Of a stretch of DNA of 32,995 nucleotides, positions 6,628 to 14,924 are shown piece by piece. The first letter of the stretch is position 1; every line of letters starts with the position of its first letter. Below the pieces are notes generated by a model. The model saw only the letters and a program-made list of their open reading frames with translations. It was not told where the DNA came from and did no database searches. The stretch covers positions 1 through 32,995 of the forward strand of contig JAFLUX010000023.1 in NCBI GenBank assembly GCA_022508605.1, in the 5' to 3' direction. The translations under genes were made by a program, and so were the position numbers. The stretch is from Bacteroidales bacterium. Lineage in GTDB: Bacteria; Bacteroidota; Bacteroidia; Bacteroidales; UBA932.

Positions 6628-8465
6628 CAGCGGTCCTCTGCCTGGTGTCCGGTACGGTCCACCTGATGATAGAACTGCGTATAAGGCACGTCGGTGCGTC
6701 CGGCACCTTTCTTCATCAGGGCGACGAGATCGGAGAAATGAGTCTTGTAAATGTCGCGGGGCAGGATTTTCTTTCCGGCGCATACGCTTGCGGCAAGTCC
6801 GACGACCTCGCCCATCATCGCGCAGGTGCGCATGACCCTCACGCTTCCGAGGGCTATGTGGGTCACGCTTATGTCGCGCCCTGCCATGAACATATTGGGT
6901 ATGTCGGCGCTGTACAGGCAGCGATAAGGGATGGCATACGGATCTATCGGCACCAGCTTGCCGATGCTCATCCATTCTTCGCCGGGATATTTGCCGGCGT
7001 TGCGGGGGTCGGGATAGTGCTGGTCTATGCGCCACGTAGTGGTGCAGGTGCCGTCCTCGTAAGGTATGGGCCGCGTGAGATCCTGCTCGCGGAGTATCAG
7101 GTCGCCGACTATGCGGCGGCTCTCGCGCTTGCCGCTCACATGGCTGACCCATGTAAGATGGGTGCATTCCCAGTCCTCTTTCTTGGCAAGACGGTTCTTG
7201 CAGTAGGAAAAGGTGCTGTAGGCCACATACATGCCGTAATCGCGAATCTTCTCGGCATCGGCAATCTGGTCATCGTTCATGCCCACTTCCCAGTACCAGT
7301 TGGCGCGGTGCACCGGTTCGACCGTCTCCTCGTCAAGCCTGAGTCCCCAGTCGAGGCTGTCGGGGAAGGTGCACGGAGTGTTCCAGTCTTCGCAATACCA
7401 TTCGATGCTCACGCCCATGGTATAGCCGTCCGCCTTTTCGGGGGCCAGGGACTCTCCGAATTCGCTGCGTGCCTCGCGTCCCATCATGGTGCGTGCCCCG
7501 GCCATGACCGCAAGATGAGCATCTCCGGTGCAGTCCGAGAACACGTAGCCGCTCACGCGAATGCGGTCCTGCCTTGCGGCCTCCACCGCGGTGACGGCCT
7601 TTATCTTTCCGTCCTCCATCTCCACGCCGTCGACGGTGTAGCCCGCGAAAAGGGTTATGTTAGGCTCCGCAGCAATCACGTCCCACTTCTTCCAGTCCTG
7701 ATAGTGGTGCGCTCCACGGGCGTTGCCTATACGGTCAGGCCCTATCTCGTTGAGTATGTACCCCAGCGATGGATACGGCAGCATGTTTATCTGTCCGCCC
7801 AGTCCCACACGCACTTCGGAGCTGTTGTTGCCGCCGAGTATGTATCTGTCCTGCAGCAGGGCCACCTTCGCCCCGTTCCTTGCGGCAGCAATGGCCGCGC
7901 AGAGCCCGGACATGCCGGCTCCGACCACCACGAAATCGAAATGTCCCCTGTCTTCCGTGGGAGTGGGGAGAAGTTCTGCCCGCAGCGCCCTGTAATCTTC
8001 GAGGCTGTTCCCCGGCACGTCGCCGGAGGTCGTGAGCAGTATGGCATCGCAGCGGCCGTCGAGACCGCTGAGGTCGTGAAGCGATATTTCGCACTCCCCG
8101 GAGGGCAGTTCATACGTGCCCCCACGCTGCCAGTACCATGCGGCGCGTTCCGCCCTGGTCGCTCCGGGACATCCCGTACCGAACTCGGCTTCGTCCGCCA
8201 CGCCGTTTATCTTCACCTGGAAGATGCCCGGAGTCTTGCCCTCGCTCCAGAACGCAGTCCAGTTCTTGGTGCGGACCCATAGAGTATATTTTCCTGGTTT
8301 TTCAATGTTTATTCGGGTCGTAGGGTCCTTGGCGATGGGGGTTCCCAAACCATGGGCCAGAAGATAACTCGACCCCATCTGCAGCACGAACTGCTGCTCG
8401 AGAGTCCAGTCGCCCGTATCATCGAAGCGGGTGGCCAGGACCATCAGGGAATTCGTTTTGTCCAT
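6627..8465 (-). CDS. FAD-dependent oxidoreductase (FAD_oxidored family) with N-terminal beta domain
   Basis: A 612-residue flavoprotein without a signal peptide, so probably cytoplasmic. Residues 1-165 form an extra domain with alternating strands (KYTLWVRTKNW, FQVKING, YELPSGECEISLHD), like the carbohydrate-binding beta sandwiches attached to sugar enzymes. The FAD_oxidored (PF12831) part starts at 177 with the Rossmann glycines G182-x-G184-x-x-G187 and the motif ILGGNNSSEVRVGLGG. SDCTGDAHLA and the C-terminal PYRCLYSADIPNMFMAGRDIS complete the FAD fold. The second flavoprotein at 8981 shares these C-terminal motifs, so the two are paralogues with different N-termini. Substrate unknown. It starts 3 nt after the DUF456 stop and overlaps the phosphatase start by 1 nt, so the three are one operon. 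Confidence 0.88.
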   Translation of the reverse strand: MDKTNSLMVLATRFDDTGDWTLEQQFVLQMGSSYLLAHGLGTPIAKDPTTRINIEKPGKYTLWVRTKNWTAFWSEGKTPGIFQVKINGVADEAEFGTGCPGATRAERAAWYWQRGGTYELPSGECEISLHDLSGLDGRCDAILLTTSGDVPGNSLEDYRALRAELLPTPTEDRGHFDFVVVGAGMSGLCAAIAAARNGAKVALLQDRYILGGNNSSEVRVGLGGQINMLPYPSLGYILNEIGPDRIGNARGAHHYQDWKKWDVIAAEPNITLFAGYTVDGVEMEDGKIKAVTAVEAARQDRIRVSGYVFSDCTGDAHLAVMAGARTMMGREARSEFGESLAPEKADGYTMGVSIEWYCEDWNTPCTFPDSLDWGLRLDEETVEPVHRANWYWEVGMNDDQIADAEKIRDYGMYVAYSTFSYCKNRLAKKEDWECTHLTWVSHVSGKRESRRIVGDLILREQDLTRPIPYEDGTCTTTWRIDQHYPDPRNAGKYPGEEWMSIGKLVPIDPYAIPYRCLYSADIPNMFMAGRDISVTHIALGSVRVMRTCAMMGEVVGLAASVCAGKKILPRDIYKTHFSDLVALMKKGAGRTDVPYTQFYHQVDRTGHQAEDR

Positions 8466-8468
8466 ATA

Positions 8469-8939
8469 TCAGAAGAAAGAATATTTCACTATCGACCAGG
8501 CCATGACGCCTGTGACCGCGAGCTTCAGCACAGTGCTGAGCAACACCCCGACAAAAGCGCCGGCACCGGCCTTGAAAGCCGACCACAGACCCTTGTCGGT
8601 GACGAGAAGCTCACCGAGGAAGGCTCCGAGCAAAGTGCCCATGACCATGCCCACAGGAGTAAGGAACATGCCTGCGAAAAGGCCTATGAGCGCCCCGGTG
8701 GAAGCGGCCTTGTGCCCGCCTGCGAGCCGGGTGACTTGCGCCGGGATGATGTAGTCGAGGGCCGTCACTGCCACGGTGACGGCAAGCCAAATCAGAAGCA
8801 CGTTTCCGCCGACTTTGCCGGCGATGAATACGAACAGCAGGCCCACCCAGCCGAGAGGCGGTCCGGGAAGCCCGGGGACGACGCTCCCGACTATGCCGAG
8901 AACGGCGAGAATTACAGCTAAAACAATCCAAATCGTCAC
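8469..8939 (-). CDS. DUF456 family membrane protein
   Basis: A 156-residue integral membrane protein of the DUF456 family. Four to five hydrophobic segments are visible: about 3-42 (two helices around the glycine/proline-rich VVPGLPGPPLGW), 47-65, 80-112 with GALIGLFAGMFLTP, and 120-150. The glycine-zipper-like repeats GALIG, GMVMGTLLGAFLG and GAGAFVG are typical of the family. Function is unknown. The start codon is GTG at 8939. It opens the leftward operon with the flavoprotein and phosphatase. Just upstream, TAATTTCG (8951-8944) resembles the -7 promoter box, leaving a leader of only a few bases. Confidence 0.85.
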   Translation of the reverse strand: MTIWIVLAVILAVLGIVGSVVPGLPGPPLGWVGLLFVFIAGKVGGNVLLIWLAVTVAVTALDYIIPAQVTRLAGGHKAASTGALIGLFAGMFLTPVGMVMGTLLGAFLGELLVTDKGLWSAFKAGAGAFVGVLLSTVLKLAVTGVMAWSIVKYSFF

Positions 8940-8963
8940 ACTGCGAAATTAGCAATTATTTCT

Positions 8964-8971
8964 TATTTTTG
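8964..8971 (+). promoter_or_regulatory. -7 box of the rightward flavoprotein operon
   Basis: TATTTTTG fits TAnnTTTG and lies 9 nt before ATG 8981, which would give a leaderless or near-leaderless mRNA. No good TTTG is seen 19-21 nt upstream. A minus-strand box, TAATTTCG (8951-8944), lies back to back with it for the DUF456 operon, so both operons appear to be driven from one 40-nt interval. Confidence 0.45.
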
Positions 8972-8980
8972 TGGATGATT

Positions 8981-10285
8981 ATGGGAAAAATCGACATTAC
9001 AAAGCAGGCAGACCTCGCAGGCAGCTATGATGCAGTGGTCTGCGGAGGGGGTCCGGCGGGCTTCATCGCCGCGATTGCCGCGGCCCGCAGCGGGGCGCGC
9101 ACAGCCCTCATAGACAGATACGGTTTCCTCGGCGGCATGGCCACGGCCGGGATTGTAGCGCCCCTGAGCGTCTTCACCTATAACGGAGAGAAAGTCATAG
9201 GAGGCATACCGTGGGAGTTCTGCGAACGCCTCAGGGATATGGGCGGAGCGCTGATAGAAGAGCCTCTCGGCAACGTGGCATTCGAGCCGGAGCTATACAA
9301 GCTGTGCTGCCAGAGGATGGCGCTGGAAGCCGGAGTAGACCTGTATCTGCACTCCTACCTGAGCGGATGCAAAGTGTCCGGAGGGCGTATAGACGCGGCA
9401 TTCATAGAAAACAAGAACGGCACCGAGGCGATTGAGGGCCGCATTTTCATCGACTGTACGGGAGACGCGGACCTCGCATTCGCGGCAGGAGTCCCCATGC
9501 AGGGCGACGAAGGACGGCCGCTGCAGCCGCTGTCCACATACTTCATCCTCAGCGGAGTAGACACCTCTACCCCGCGCATGAGGCAGGCAATGCACCACAA
9601 CCGCCAGGGGGTCAACTGCCAGTGCGAAGAAATTCGCGCCGAGCTGCTGGCCCGCCGCGAAGAATGGGGCGTGCCCGAATTCGGGGGCCCGTGGTTCTGC
9701 ACCACCCTGCAGCCGGGAGTAGTGACCGTCAACATGACGCGCACGGCCGCAGACGCCACTTCAAACCGCGACTACACCCGCGCCGAGTGCGAGCTGCGGG
9801 AACAGGTGTTCACCATGGCAAAGGCCCTCAAGGAGCACTTCCCGGAATTTCGCGACAGCTTCGTCAGCGCCGTCGCCGTGCAGGCCGGCATAAGGGAAAC
9901 CCGCCGCATCGCCGGGGCGCACACGATTACGGGCGAAGAATATGTCTCGGCATTCCGCTATCCGGACAGCATTTCCAGGGGAGCCCACCCCATAGACATA
10001 CATGTCGCCGGAGGACCAGCCCAGAACGTCACGTTCCTCAAGACCCCGGCCTACGTGCCCTACCGGGCGCTGTACGCCCCCGGATTCCCCAACCTGCTCG
10101 TCGCCGGACGGTGCATCTCCGCGGACAAGACAGCCTTCGCCTCCCTGCGCGTGCAGGCCTCCTGCATGGGAACCGGGCAGGCCGCAGGCGTCGCCGCGTC
10201 CCTCGCTCTCGCCGGAGGCGATGTTTCCGGAATAGACACAGGCAAACTTCAGGATAAACTCCGCAATCTTGGAACAGTGATATGA
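8981..10285 (+). CDS. FAD-dependent oxidoreductase (FAD_oxidored family), short form
   Basis: A 434-residue flavoprotein with no signal peptide. ATG 8975 and an upstream TTG at 8969 are also in frame; I prefer 8981 because a -7 promoter box ends at 8971. The Rossmann motif is CGGGPAGFIAAIAAARSGAR (glycines 22, 24 and 27), followed by YGFLGGMATAG. The middle carries DCTGDADLAFAAGVP, and the C-terminus PYRALYAPGFPNLLVAGRCIS plus an SLRVQASCMGTGQAAG block. The last two match the flavoprotein at 6627-8465, but this one lacks the N-terminal beta domain. Substrate and electron acceptor are unknown. It heads the rightward operon and its TGA overlaps the next ATG by 4 nt (ATGA). Confidence 0.88.
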   Translation: MGKIDITKQADLAGSYDAVVCGGGPAGFIAAIAAARSGARTALIDRYGFLGGMATAGIVAPLSVFTYNGEKVIGGIPWEFCERLRDMGGALIEEPLGNVAFEPELYKLCCQRMALEAGVDLYLHSYLSGCKVSGGRIDAAFIENKNGTEAIEGRIFIDCTGDADLAFAAGVPMQGDEGRPLQPLSTYFILSGVDTSTPRMRQAMHHNRQGVNCQCEEIRAELLARREEWGVPEFGGPWFCTTLQPGVVTVNMTRTAADATSNRDYTRAECELREQVFTMAKALKEHFPEFRDSFVSAVAVQAGIRETRRIAGAHTITGEEYVSAFRYPDSISRGAHPIDIHVAGGPAQNVTFLKTPAYVPYRALYAPGFPNLLVAGRCISADKTAFASLRVQASCMGTGQAAGVAASLALAGGDVSGIDTGKLQDKLRNLGTVI

Positions 10286-12003
10286 AAAAAATCTCAGGCA
10301 TCATCTCCGCGGGGCTTCTCGCCCTCGCCCTCTGCATTCCCTCACACGCCGCGCAGCGTCTCCCGAAAGGCACCACCGTATGGGGACAGGTCATACGGGA
10401 CGGCATCCCCATGCCGGGAGTAGTCGTCTCCGACGGATTGGAAATAGCCGTCACGGACAAAAAAGGATTCTACTACCTCAATTCCCTCAAGCGCGAGGGC
10501 AGTGTGTTCGTGAGCATCCCTTCCGGCACCGAAGTGGAGACCATACACGGAATGCCGCAGTTCTGGCAGCGCCTCGACGCCCCCGCCGGGCAGGCGGAAA
10601 GGCACGATTTCAGCCTCAGATCGGCGGACAATGAGAACTATACGCTGATAGCGGTATCCGACATACACCTCGCCAACCTGTTCGACGACATGTACCAGTT
10701 CACCGACGTATTCATGCCGCGCTTCATGCAGGAATACGAAAAGGCGCGGAAAAACGGCCCGGTGTACTGCCTCAACTGCGGAGACAGCGTGTATGACCGC
10801 TACTGGTATGAATACGGATATCCCATAGAGTGCTTTCCCAAGACGCTCGAAGACGTGAAATTTCCCGTGCCCATGTTCACGGTAATGGGCAATCACGACA
10901 ACGACGGCGGCGTAGCATGCGGCGAAGACACCGATTTTGCGGCCGCGGAGCGCTACCGCCGCACGATGGGCCCCACCCACTACTCATTCAACCTCGGCCG
11001 GGAGCACTATGTAGTACTCGACAACATAGTCTACCGCAACAGCGAGGGACGCATCGACAGCTATGACGGCATAGCCGGCAAGAGGGACTACGAGCTGTAT
11101 TTCACGGACTCCCAGCTCGAATGGCTGGCAAAGGACCTCGCGACTGTGACGGACAGGAGCGCCCCGCTGATACTTGCGTTCCACTCTCCTGTGATGGGCA
11201 ACAAAAGCGGGATGACGGACAAGCCGATAGAGACCAAGATGAAGCGCAAGGGATTTGAGCCTAATGAAGTATTCAACGCATTCACGTCCCTGTTGAAGGA
11301 CTTCGACGACGTGCATTTCATTTCCGGGCATTCGCACAAGAACCTCCTTTGCTACGGCTCCGACGATTCGTCCTCCTTCCCTTACATTTCCAACATAGTG
11401 GAGCACAACATTTCCGGCGTCTGCGGATGCTGGTGGCAGCCTGCCGCCCACGGAGGCCTGACCCTCGGGCCGGACGGGGCGCCCGCCGGCTTTGAAGTGT
11501 TCCCGTTCAGAGGTAAGGACATGGAGTGGTATTTCGTATCCACCGACGACGGGGCCTCGATGCAGTTCAGGGTCTTCGACATGAACGGAGTGCGCGATTA
11601 CTACCGCTCCAGCGGTGCGCTCCAGGCCATGCTGAAGCATTACGACAAGCGCACCGACTACGGAGGAATCGAGGACAACATGCTGCTCATCCACGTCTGG
11701 GCCTGGGAAAGCAAATGGAAAATCAGCGTGACCGAGAACGGGGTGGAAATTCCGGTGGTCCAGCGCAAATCCGAAAATCCCCAGTTCACCCTCGACTACC
11801 ACCTTCCGAAAGCATCGTGGGAAGACAACGACCGCGGCAGATGGCCTGAGAAATACAACAACAACGCGGCCCATGCCCACTACTTCTGGGCCAAGGCATC
11901 CTCACCCGGCAGCACAGTGGTGGTGAAGGTCACCGATGCATTCGGACACGAATACATACAGACAGTCGAAAGGCCCAAGGCTTTCGGCAAAAAAATGCAA
12001 TAA
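10282..12003 (+). CDS. Exported calcineurin-like phosphoesterase with N- and C-terminal accessory domains
   Basis: A 573-residue metallophosphoesterase with a signal peptide (MKKISGIISAGLLALALC, cut near HAA-Q), so it acts in the periplasm or outside. Residues about 32-115 fit the MetallophosN beta domain (VWGQVIRDGIPMPGVVVSDG). The catalytic domain shows all metal-binding motifs: D127-x-H129, G167-D168, G203-N-H-D206, H301 and G349-H-S-H352. The last ~190 residues fit the MetallophosC accessory domain. This layout is common in Bacteroidota, usually with unknown substrate; phosphomonoester hydrolysis is the likely reaction. It overlaps the flavoprotein by 4 nt and is followed after 3 nt by the symporter gene, so all are translated from one message. 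Confidence 0.9.
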   Translation: MKKISGIISAGLLALALCIPSHAAQRLPKGTTVWGQVIRDGIPMPGVVVSDGLEIAVTDKKGFYYLNSLKREGSVFVSIPSGTEVETIHGMPQFWQRLDAPAGQAERHDFSLRSADNENYTLIAVSDIHLANLFDDMYQFTDVFMPRFMQEYEKARKNGPVYCLNCGDSVYDRYWYEYGYPIECFPKTLEDVKFPVPMFTVMGNHDNDGGVACGEDTDFAAAERYRRTMGPTHYSFNLGREHYVVLDNIVYRNSEGRIDSYDGIAGKRDYELYFTDSQLEWLAKDLATVTDRSAPLILAFHSPVMGNKSGMTDKPIETKMKRKGFEPNEVFNAFTSLLKDFDDVHFISGHSHKNLLCYGSDDSSSFPYISNIVEHNISGVCGCWWQPAAHGGLTLGPDGAPAGFEVFPFRGKDMEWYFVSTDDGASMQFRVFDMNGVRDYYRSSGALQAMLKHYDKRTDYGGIEDNMLLIHVWAWESKWKISVTENGVEIPVVQRKSENPQFTLDYHLPKASWEDNDRGRWPEKYNNNAAHAHYFWAKASSPGSTVVVKVTDAFGHEYIQTVERPKAFGKKMQ

Positions 12004-12006
12004 GAC

Positions 12007-13773
12007 ATGAACTGGCTGGATTACACGGTCATACTGCTCTACTTTGCCGGGCTTGTAGGAGTGAGCCTGATGATGTCGCGACGGATACGCAACTCCGAAG
12101 ACATGTTCATAGCCGGGCGCAATTCTTCCTGGTGGCTCTCCGGAGTCTCATCGTACATGACCATCTTCTCCGCCAGCACTTTCGTGGTCTGGGGAGGGGT
12201 GGCATACAAATCGGGACTCGTCGCGGCCGTCGTCGCCGTGTGCCTCGGATTCGCATCGCTCATCACCGGAAAGTGGATTTCCGGACGCTGGCGCAGACTG
12301 CGCATCAAGTCTCCCGGAGAATACCTGACCGTGCGTTTCGGGCACGGGACGCTCAGATTCTATACCGTCAGCGGCATAATCGGCCGCGGAATCCACACGG
12401 CCGTGGCCCTGTATGCCGTGGCAGTAGTGATGTGCGCCCTGATTAAAGTGCCGGAGGGCAGCTTCCTCGCATCCTGCGGCATGCCGGGAGATTCCGCCCC
12501 CGGATGTCTGAGCATATGGTGGGCGCTCGCATTCCTCGGCACCATCACCCTCGCATACACGGTTGCAGGGGGCTTCCTTGCCGTACTGATGACGGACGTC
12601 ATACAGTTCGGAGTGCTGCTTTCAGTCGTGCTGTTCATGGTCCCGCTGTCATTCCATGCGGCGGGAGGCGTGCACGAGTTCGTCCGGCAGGCATCCGCGA
12701 TACCCGGATTCTTCTCCGGCACTTCCCCGACATACACATGGATATGGCTGGTGCTGTGGATGTTCCTGCACGTTGCCATGATAGGGGGAGACTGGCCGTT
12801 CGTGCAGCGCTACATAAGCGTGCCCACGGTAAAGGATGCCAAAAAGAGCAACTACCTGATAGGTGTGCTTTACCTGCTCACCCCGCTCATCTGGTATCTG
12901 CCGGCCATGATTTACCGAGTGCTTGTGCCCGGGCCCGGGATGGAAGCCGACCCTGCCGCAATGACACGCCTGGGAGAAGGCGCCTACGTAAACATGAGCA
13001 AACTCGTGCTCATGAGCGGCATGCTGGGAATGATGCTGGCGGCGATGCTGTCCGCGACGCTCAGCAACGTATCCGGCACCCTGAACGTCTACGCCAACGT
13101 GTACACTTATGAAATATGGGGCGGAAGACACAAAGACGCCACGGAAAAGCAGCGCATACGGGCCGGGCGCATATTCACCTTGGTGTTCGGCCTTGTCATA
13201 CTCGGCATATCCATGCTCGTACCCTTGGCAGGCGGTGCCGAAAAAGTGGTGGTGACCATTCTCACCATGGTGCTCTGCCCCTTGTACATACCTTCGATAT
13301 GGGGCCTGTTCTCGAAGCGCCTCAGCGGAGGAAGGCTCATGGCGGCCATGCTCCTGAGCTGGGCGATAGGGTTCGGCGCTAAGTTCTCGATTCCCCCTCA
13401 CATTCTGAGCCCGAGTCTGATAGAATCCCTGTCCGGCTTCGCCGTGCCCGTAGTGATTCTCGGAATCATGGAACTGTGGTGCGCCGTCAAAGGCATACGC
13501 AACGAAAGGTGGGAAGCGATGGAATCGTACACCGACCCCGCCGCGGAAGAGGAGCCGGGAGCGGAGATGAAAGAGGCCACCCGCAAGTTCTCTTACCTTG
13601 CGGTGAACTGCTTCTGCATAACGCTCGGCGCAATAGTGCTGCTCCTTGCCGGGCTGCTCCTTGCCGGGGACCCGAAGACTGTGGCCGTAAAAGGCATAGT
13701 GCTCGGATTCATGGGAGCCGTGAGCGCGTTCATCGCGGGATACATAGTCTACAGATTAATAAAAAGGAAATGA
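12007..13773 (+). CDS. Sodium:solute symporter (SSS family)
   Basis: A 588-residue inner-membrane transporter with about 13-14 predicted helices and no cleaved signal. The N-terminal segment has the SSS pattern: a first helix, then SRRIRNSEDMFIAGRNSSWW, then GVSSYMTIFSASTFVVWGG, where the SASTF segment lies in the broken first helix of the LeuT-like core that binds Na+ and substrate. Family members import sugars, inositol, sialic acid, amino acids or vitamins with Na+; the ligand cannot be read from the sequence. A hydrophilic loop (about 500-525, EEEPGAEMKEATRKF) precedes the last helices. Its position behind two oxidoreductase/phosphatase genes suggests that it imports the dephosphorylated product. 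Its TGA overlaps the next ATG by 4 nt. Confidence 0.9.
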   Translation: MNWLDYTVILLYFAGLVGVSLMMSRRIRNSEDMFIAGRNSSWWLSGVSSYMTIFSASTFVVWGGVAYKSGLVAAVVAVCLGFASLITGKWISGRWRRLRIKSPGEYLTVRFGHGTLRFYTVSGIIGRGIHTAVALYAVAVVMCALIKVPEGSFLASCGMPGDSAPGCLSIWWALAFLGTITLAYTVAGGFLAVLMTDVIQFGVLLSVVLFMVPLSFHAAGGVHEFVRQASAIPGFFSGTSPTYTWIWLVLWMFLHVAMIGGDWPFVQRYISVPTVKDAKKSNYLIGVLYLLTPLIWYLPAMIYRVLVPGPGMEADPAAMTRLGEGAYVNMSKLVLMSGMLGMMLAAMLSATLSNVSGTLNVYANVYTYEIWGGRHKDATEKQRIRAGRIFTLVFGLVILGISMLVPLAGGAEKVVVTILTMVLCPLYIPSIWGLFSKRLSGGRLMAAMLLSWAIGFGAKFSIPPHILSPSLIESLSGFAVPVVILGIMELWCAVKGIRNERWEAMESYTDPAAEEEPGAEMKEATRKFSYLAVNCFCITLGAIVLLLAGLLLAGDPKTVAVKGIVLGFMGAVSAFIAGYIVYRLIKRK

Positions 13774-14744
13774 AAAAGATACTCGCATCGGCAGGCCTTG
13801 CGACACTTTGCATCGCGGCGGCGGCCCAGTCCTTCGCCGGTCTTCAGCTGGAGCCGGAATGTTCCGAATTCCTCGTAAAAGAAGGGTGCGGCCGTGCCCA
13901 GCAGGGGCTGGAAATGCACGGACGCTATATTTTCTCCCTGGAAGACGGAGGGCACGTGAATGTCTACGACTTCAAAAAGGCCGCCGCCGGAAAGAAGGAG
14001 GCTTCGACGCCCATAGCCGGGTTCGAGCTGGCATCTTCCGGCAAGGACAACCACGCGAACAATGCAGAGTTCGGCATAGAGACCAGAAGGGGCGATTCCT
14101 TCCCTCTCATGTACATATCCAACGGAAAGGTGGGCAGCGACATAGAGTGGACCTGCTTCGTGGAAGGGATAAAACGTCGTGGAAAGACTTTCACTTCCGA
14201 GCTGGTTCAGACCATCACCTTGGACATCAGCGGCTTCAAGGAGGCCGGATTCGAGCCTGTATTCGGAGCGCCGAGCTGGCTTATAGACCGTGAAAGAGAG
14301 TCGCTGTGGGTGTTTTCCGCGCACCTGAGAACCACTCCGCAGGCCTGCCCGAACCCGGAGGAAAATTTCTACATAGCCTACAAGTTCCGCATACCGGCCC
14401 TTTCGGAGGGCGAATCCGTGCGCCTCGGGCTGGAAGACCTGCAGGCCCAGGTCACATTCCCCTTCGATGTCTGGTTCACACAGGCCGGATGCATGCATGA
14501 CGGAAAGATTTTCTACTGCTACGGAGTGGGAAAGGCCGACCCGGTCAAGCGCCCGTCGCGCATACGGGTCTACGACACCGACTCCGGAACGATAGTGGCG
14601 CGTTACGAACTCAACGAAGAGATTCCCTACGAAATGGAAGACTTGGTGATTCGCGACGGGTGGATTTATGTCAACACCAATACGAACAGGAAACGCGGAC
14701 AGCCGGAGCCTGTCATCTACAAGCTGTCCATGCCCGGACAATAG
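13770..14744 (+). CDS. Exported propeller-like protein of unknown function
   Basis: A 324-residue protein with a signal peptide (MKKILASAGLATLCIAAAAQ). The start is the ATG inside an ATGA overlap with the symporter stop. The frame is open further upstream (to 13476), but that part overlaps the symporter gene and is not coding. The mature protein has repeated blocks that look like propeller blades: HGRYIFSLEDGGHVNVYDF, MYISNGKV, SLWVFSAHLR, KIFYCYGVGK and WIYVNTNT. Each is a strand pair ending near an aromatic residue. This resembles beta-propeller ligand-binding proteins, possibly with a catalytic or sensing role. I do not recognise a named family. As last gene of the rightward operon it may bind the substrate in the periplasm. 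Confidence 0.75.
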   Translation: MKKILASAGLATLCIAAAAQSFAGLQLEPECSEFLVKEGCGRAQQGLEMHGRYIFSLEDGGHVNVYDFKKAAAGKKEASTPIAGFELASSGKDNHANNAEFGIETRRGDSFPLMYISNGKVGSDIEWTCFVEGIKRRGKTFTSELVQTITLDISGFKEAGFEPVFGAPSWLIDRERESLWVFSAHLRTTPQACPNPEENFYIAYKFRIPALSEGESVRLGLEDLQAQVTFPFDVWFTQAGCMHDGKIFYCYGVGKADPVKRPSRIRVYDTDSGTIVARYELNEEIPYEMEDLVIRDGWIYVNTNTNRKRGQPEPVIYKLSMPGQ

Positions 14745-14759
14745 TTTTAAGAAAATAGT

Positions 14760-14791
14760 TTTGGAAAACTTAAAATTATTTTCTACCTTTG
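14760..14791 (+). promoter_or_regulatory. Canonical promoter for tRNA-Glu and rpsT
   Basis: TTTG at 14760-14763 and TACCTTTG at 14784-14791 are separated by 20 nt, an exact match to the Bacteroidota primary promoter. Transcription would start near 14797, about 34 nt before the tRNA. The short leader contains a hairpin (CCGC 14803-14806, AAAA loop, GCGG 14811-14814) with flanking CCCT/AGGG pairing. Confidence 0.85.
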
Positions 14792-14830
14792 CAATCCCTA
14801 TTCCGCAAAAGCGGTTGAAGGGGTAGAGTC

Positions 14831-14902
14831 GGTGGGTTCGTATAACGGCTAGTACTCAAGATTTTCATTCTTGCAATAGGAGTTCGATTCTCCTACCCAC
14901 TA
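14831..14902 (+). tRNA. tRNA-Glu (anticodon TTC)
   Basis: A full cloverleaf can be drawn. The acceptor GGTGGGT pairs with ACCCACT, ending in a G-U pair, with discriminator A14902. The D arm is TATAACGGCTAGTA-like, the anticodon stem CAAGA/TCTTG encloses TTTTCAT (anticodon TTC), and the T arm is AGGAG-TTCGATT-CTCCT. CCA is not encoded. It lies 22 nt before rpsT on the same strand, with one promoter upstream. Confidence 0.92.
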
Positions 14903-14924
14903 CAAAATATTAAAAAGAGTTACA

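Noticed and set aside
6628..7167. Open frame extending the phosphatase gene upstream to 7167 (612 codons)
   Set aside because: The extra part lies out of frame inside the flavoprotein gene, has an arginine-rich shadow composition, and would bury the clear lipoprotein signal starting at 6627.
13476..13769. Open frame extending the propeller-like gene upstream to 13476
   Set aside because: It overlaps the symporter gene in another frame; the ATGA junction and signal peptide place the start at 13770.
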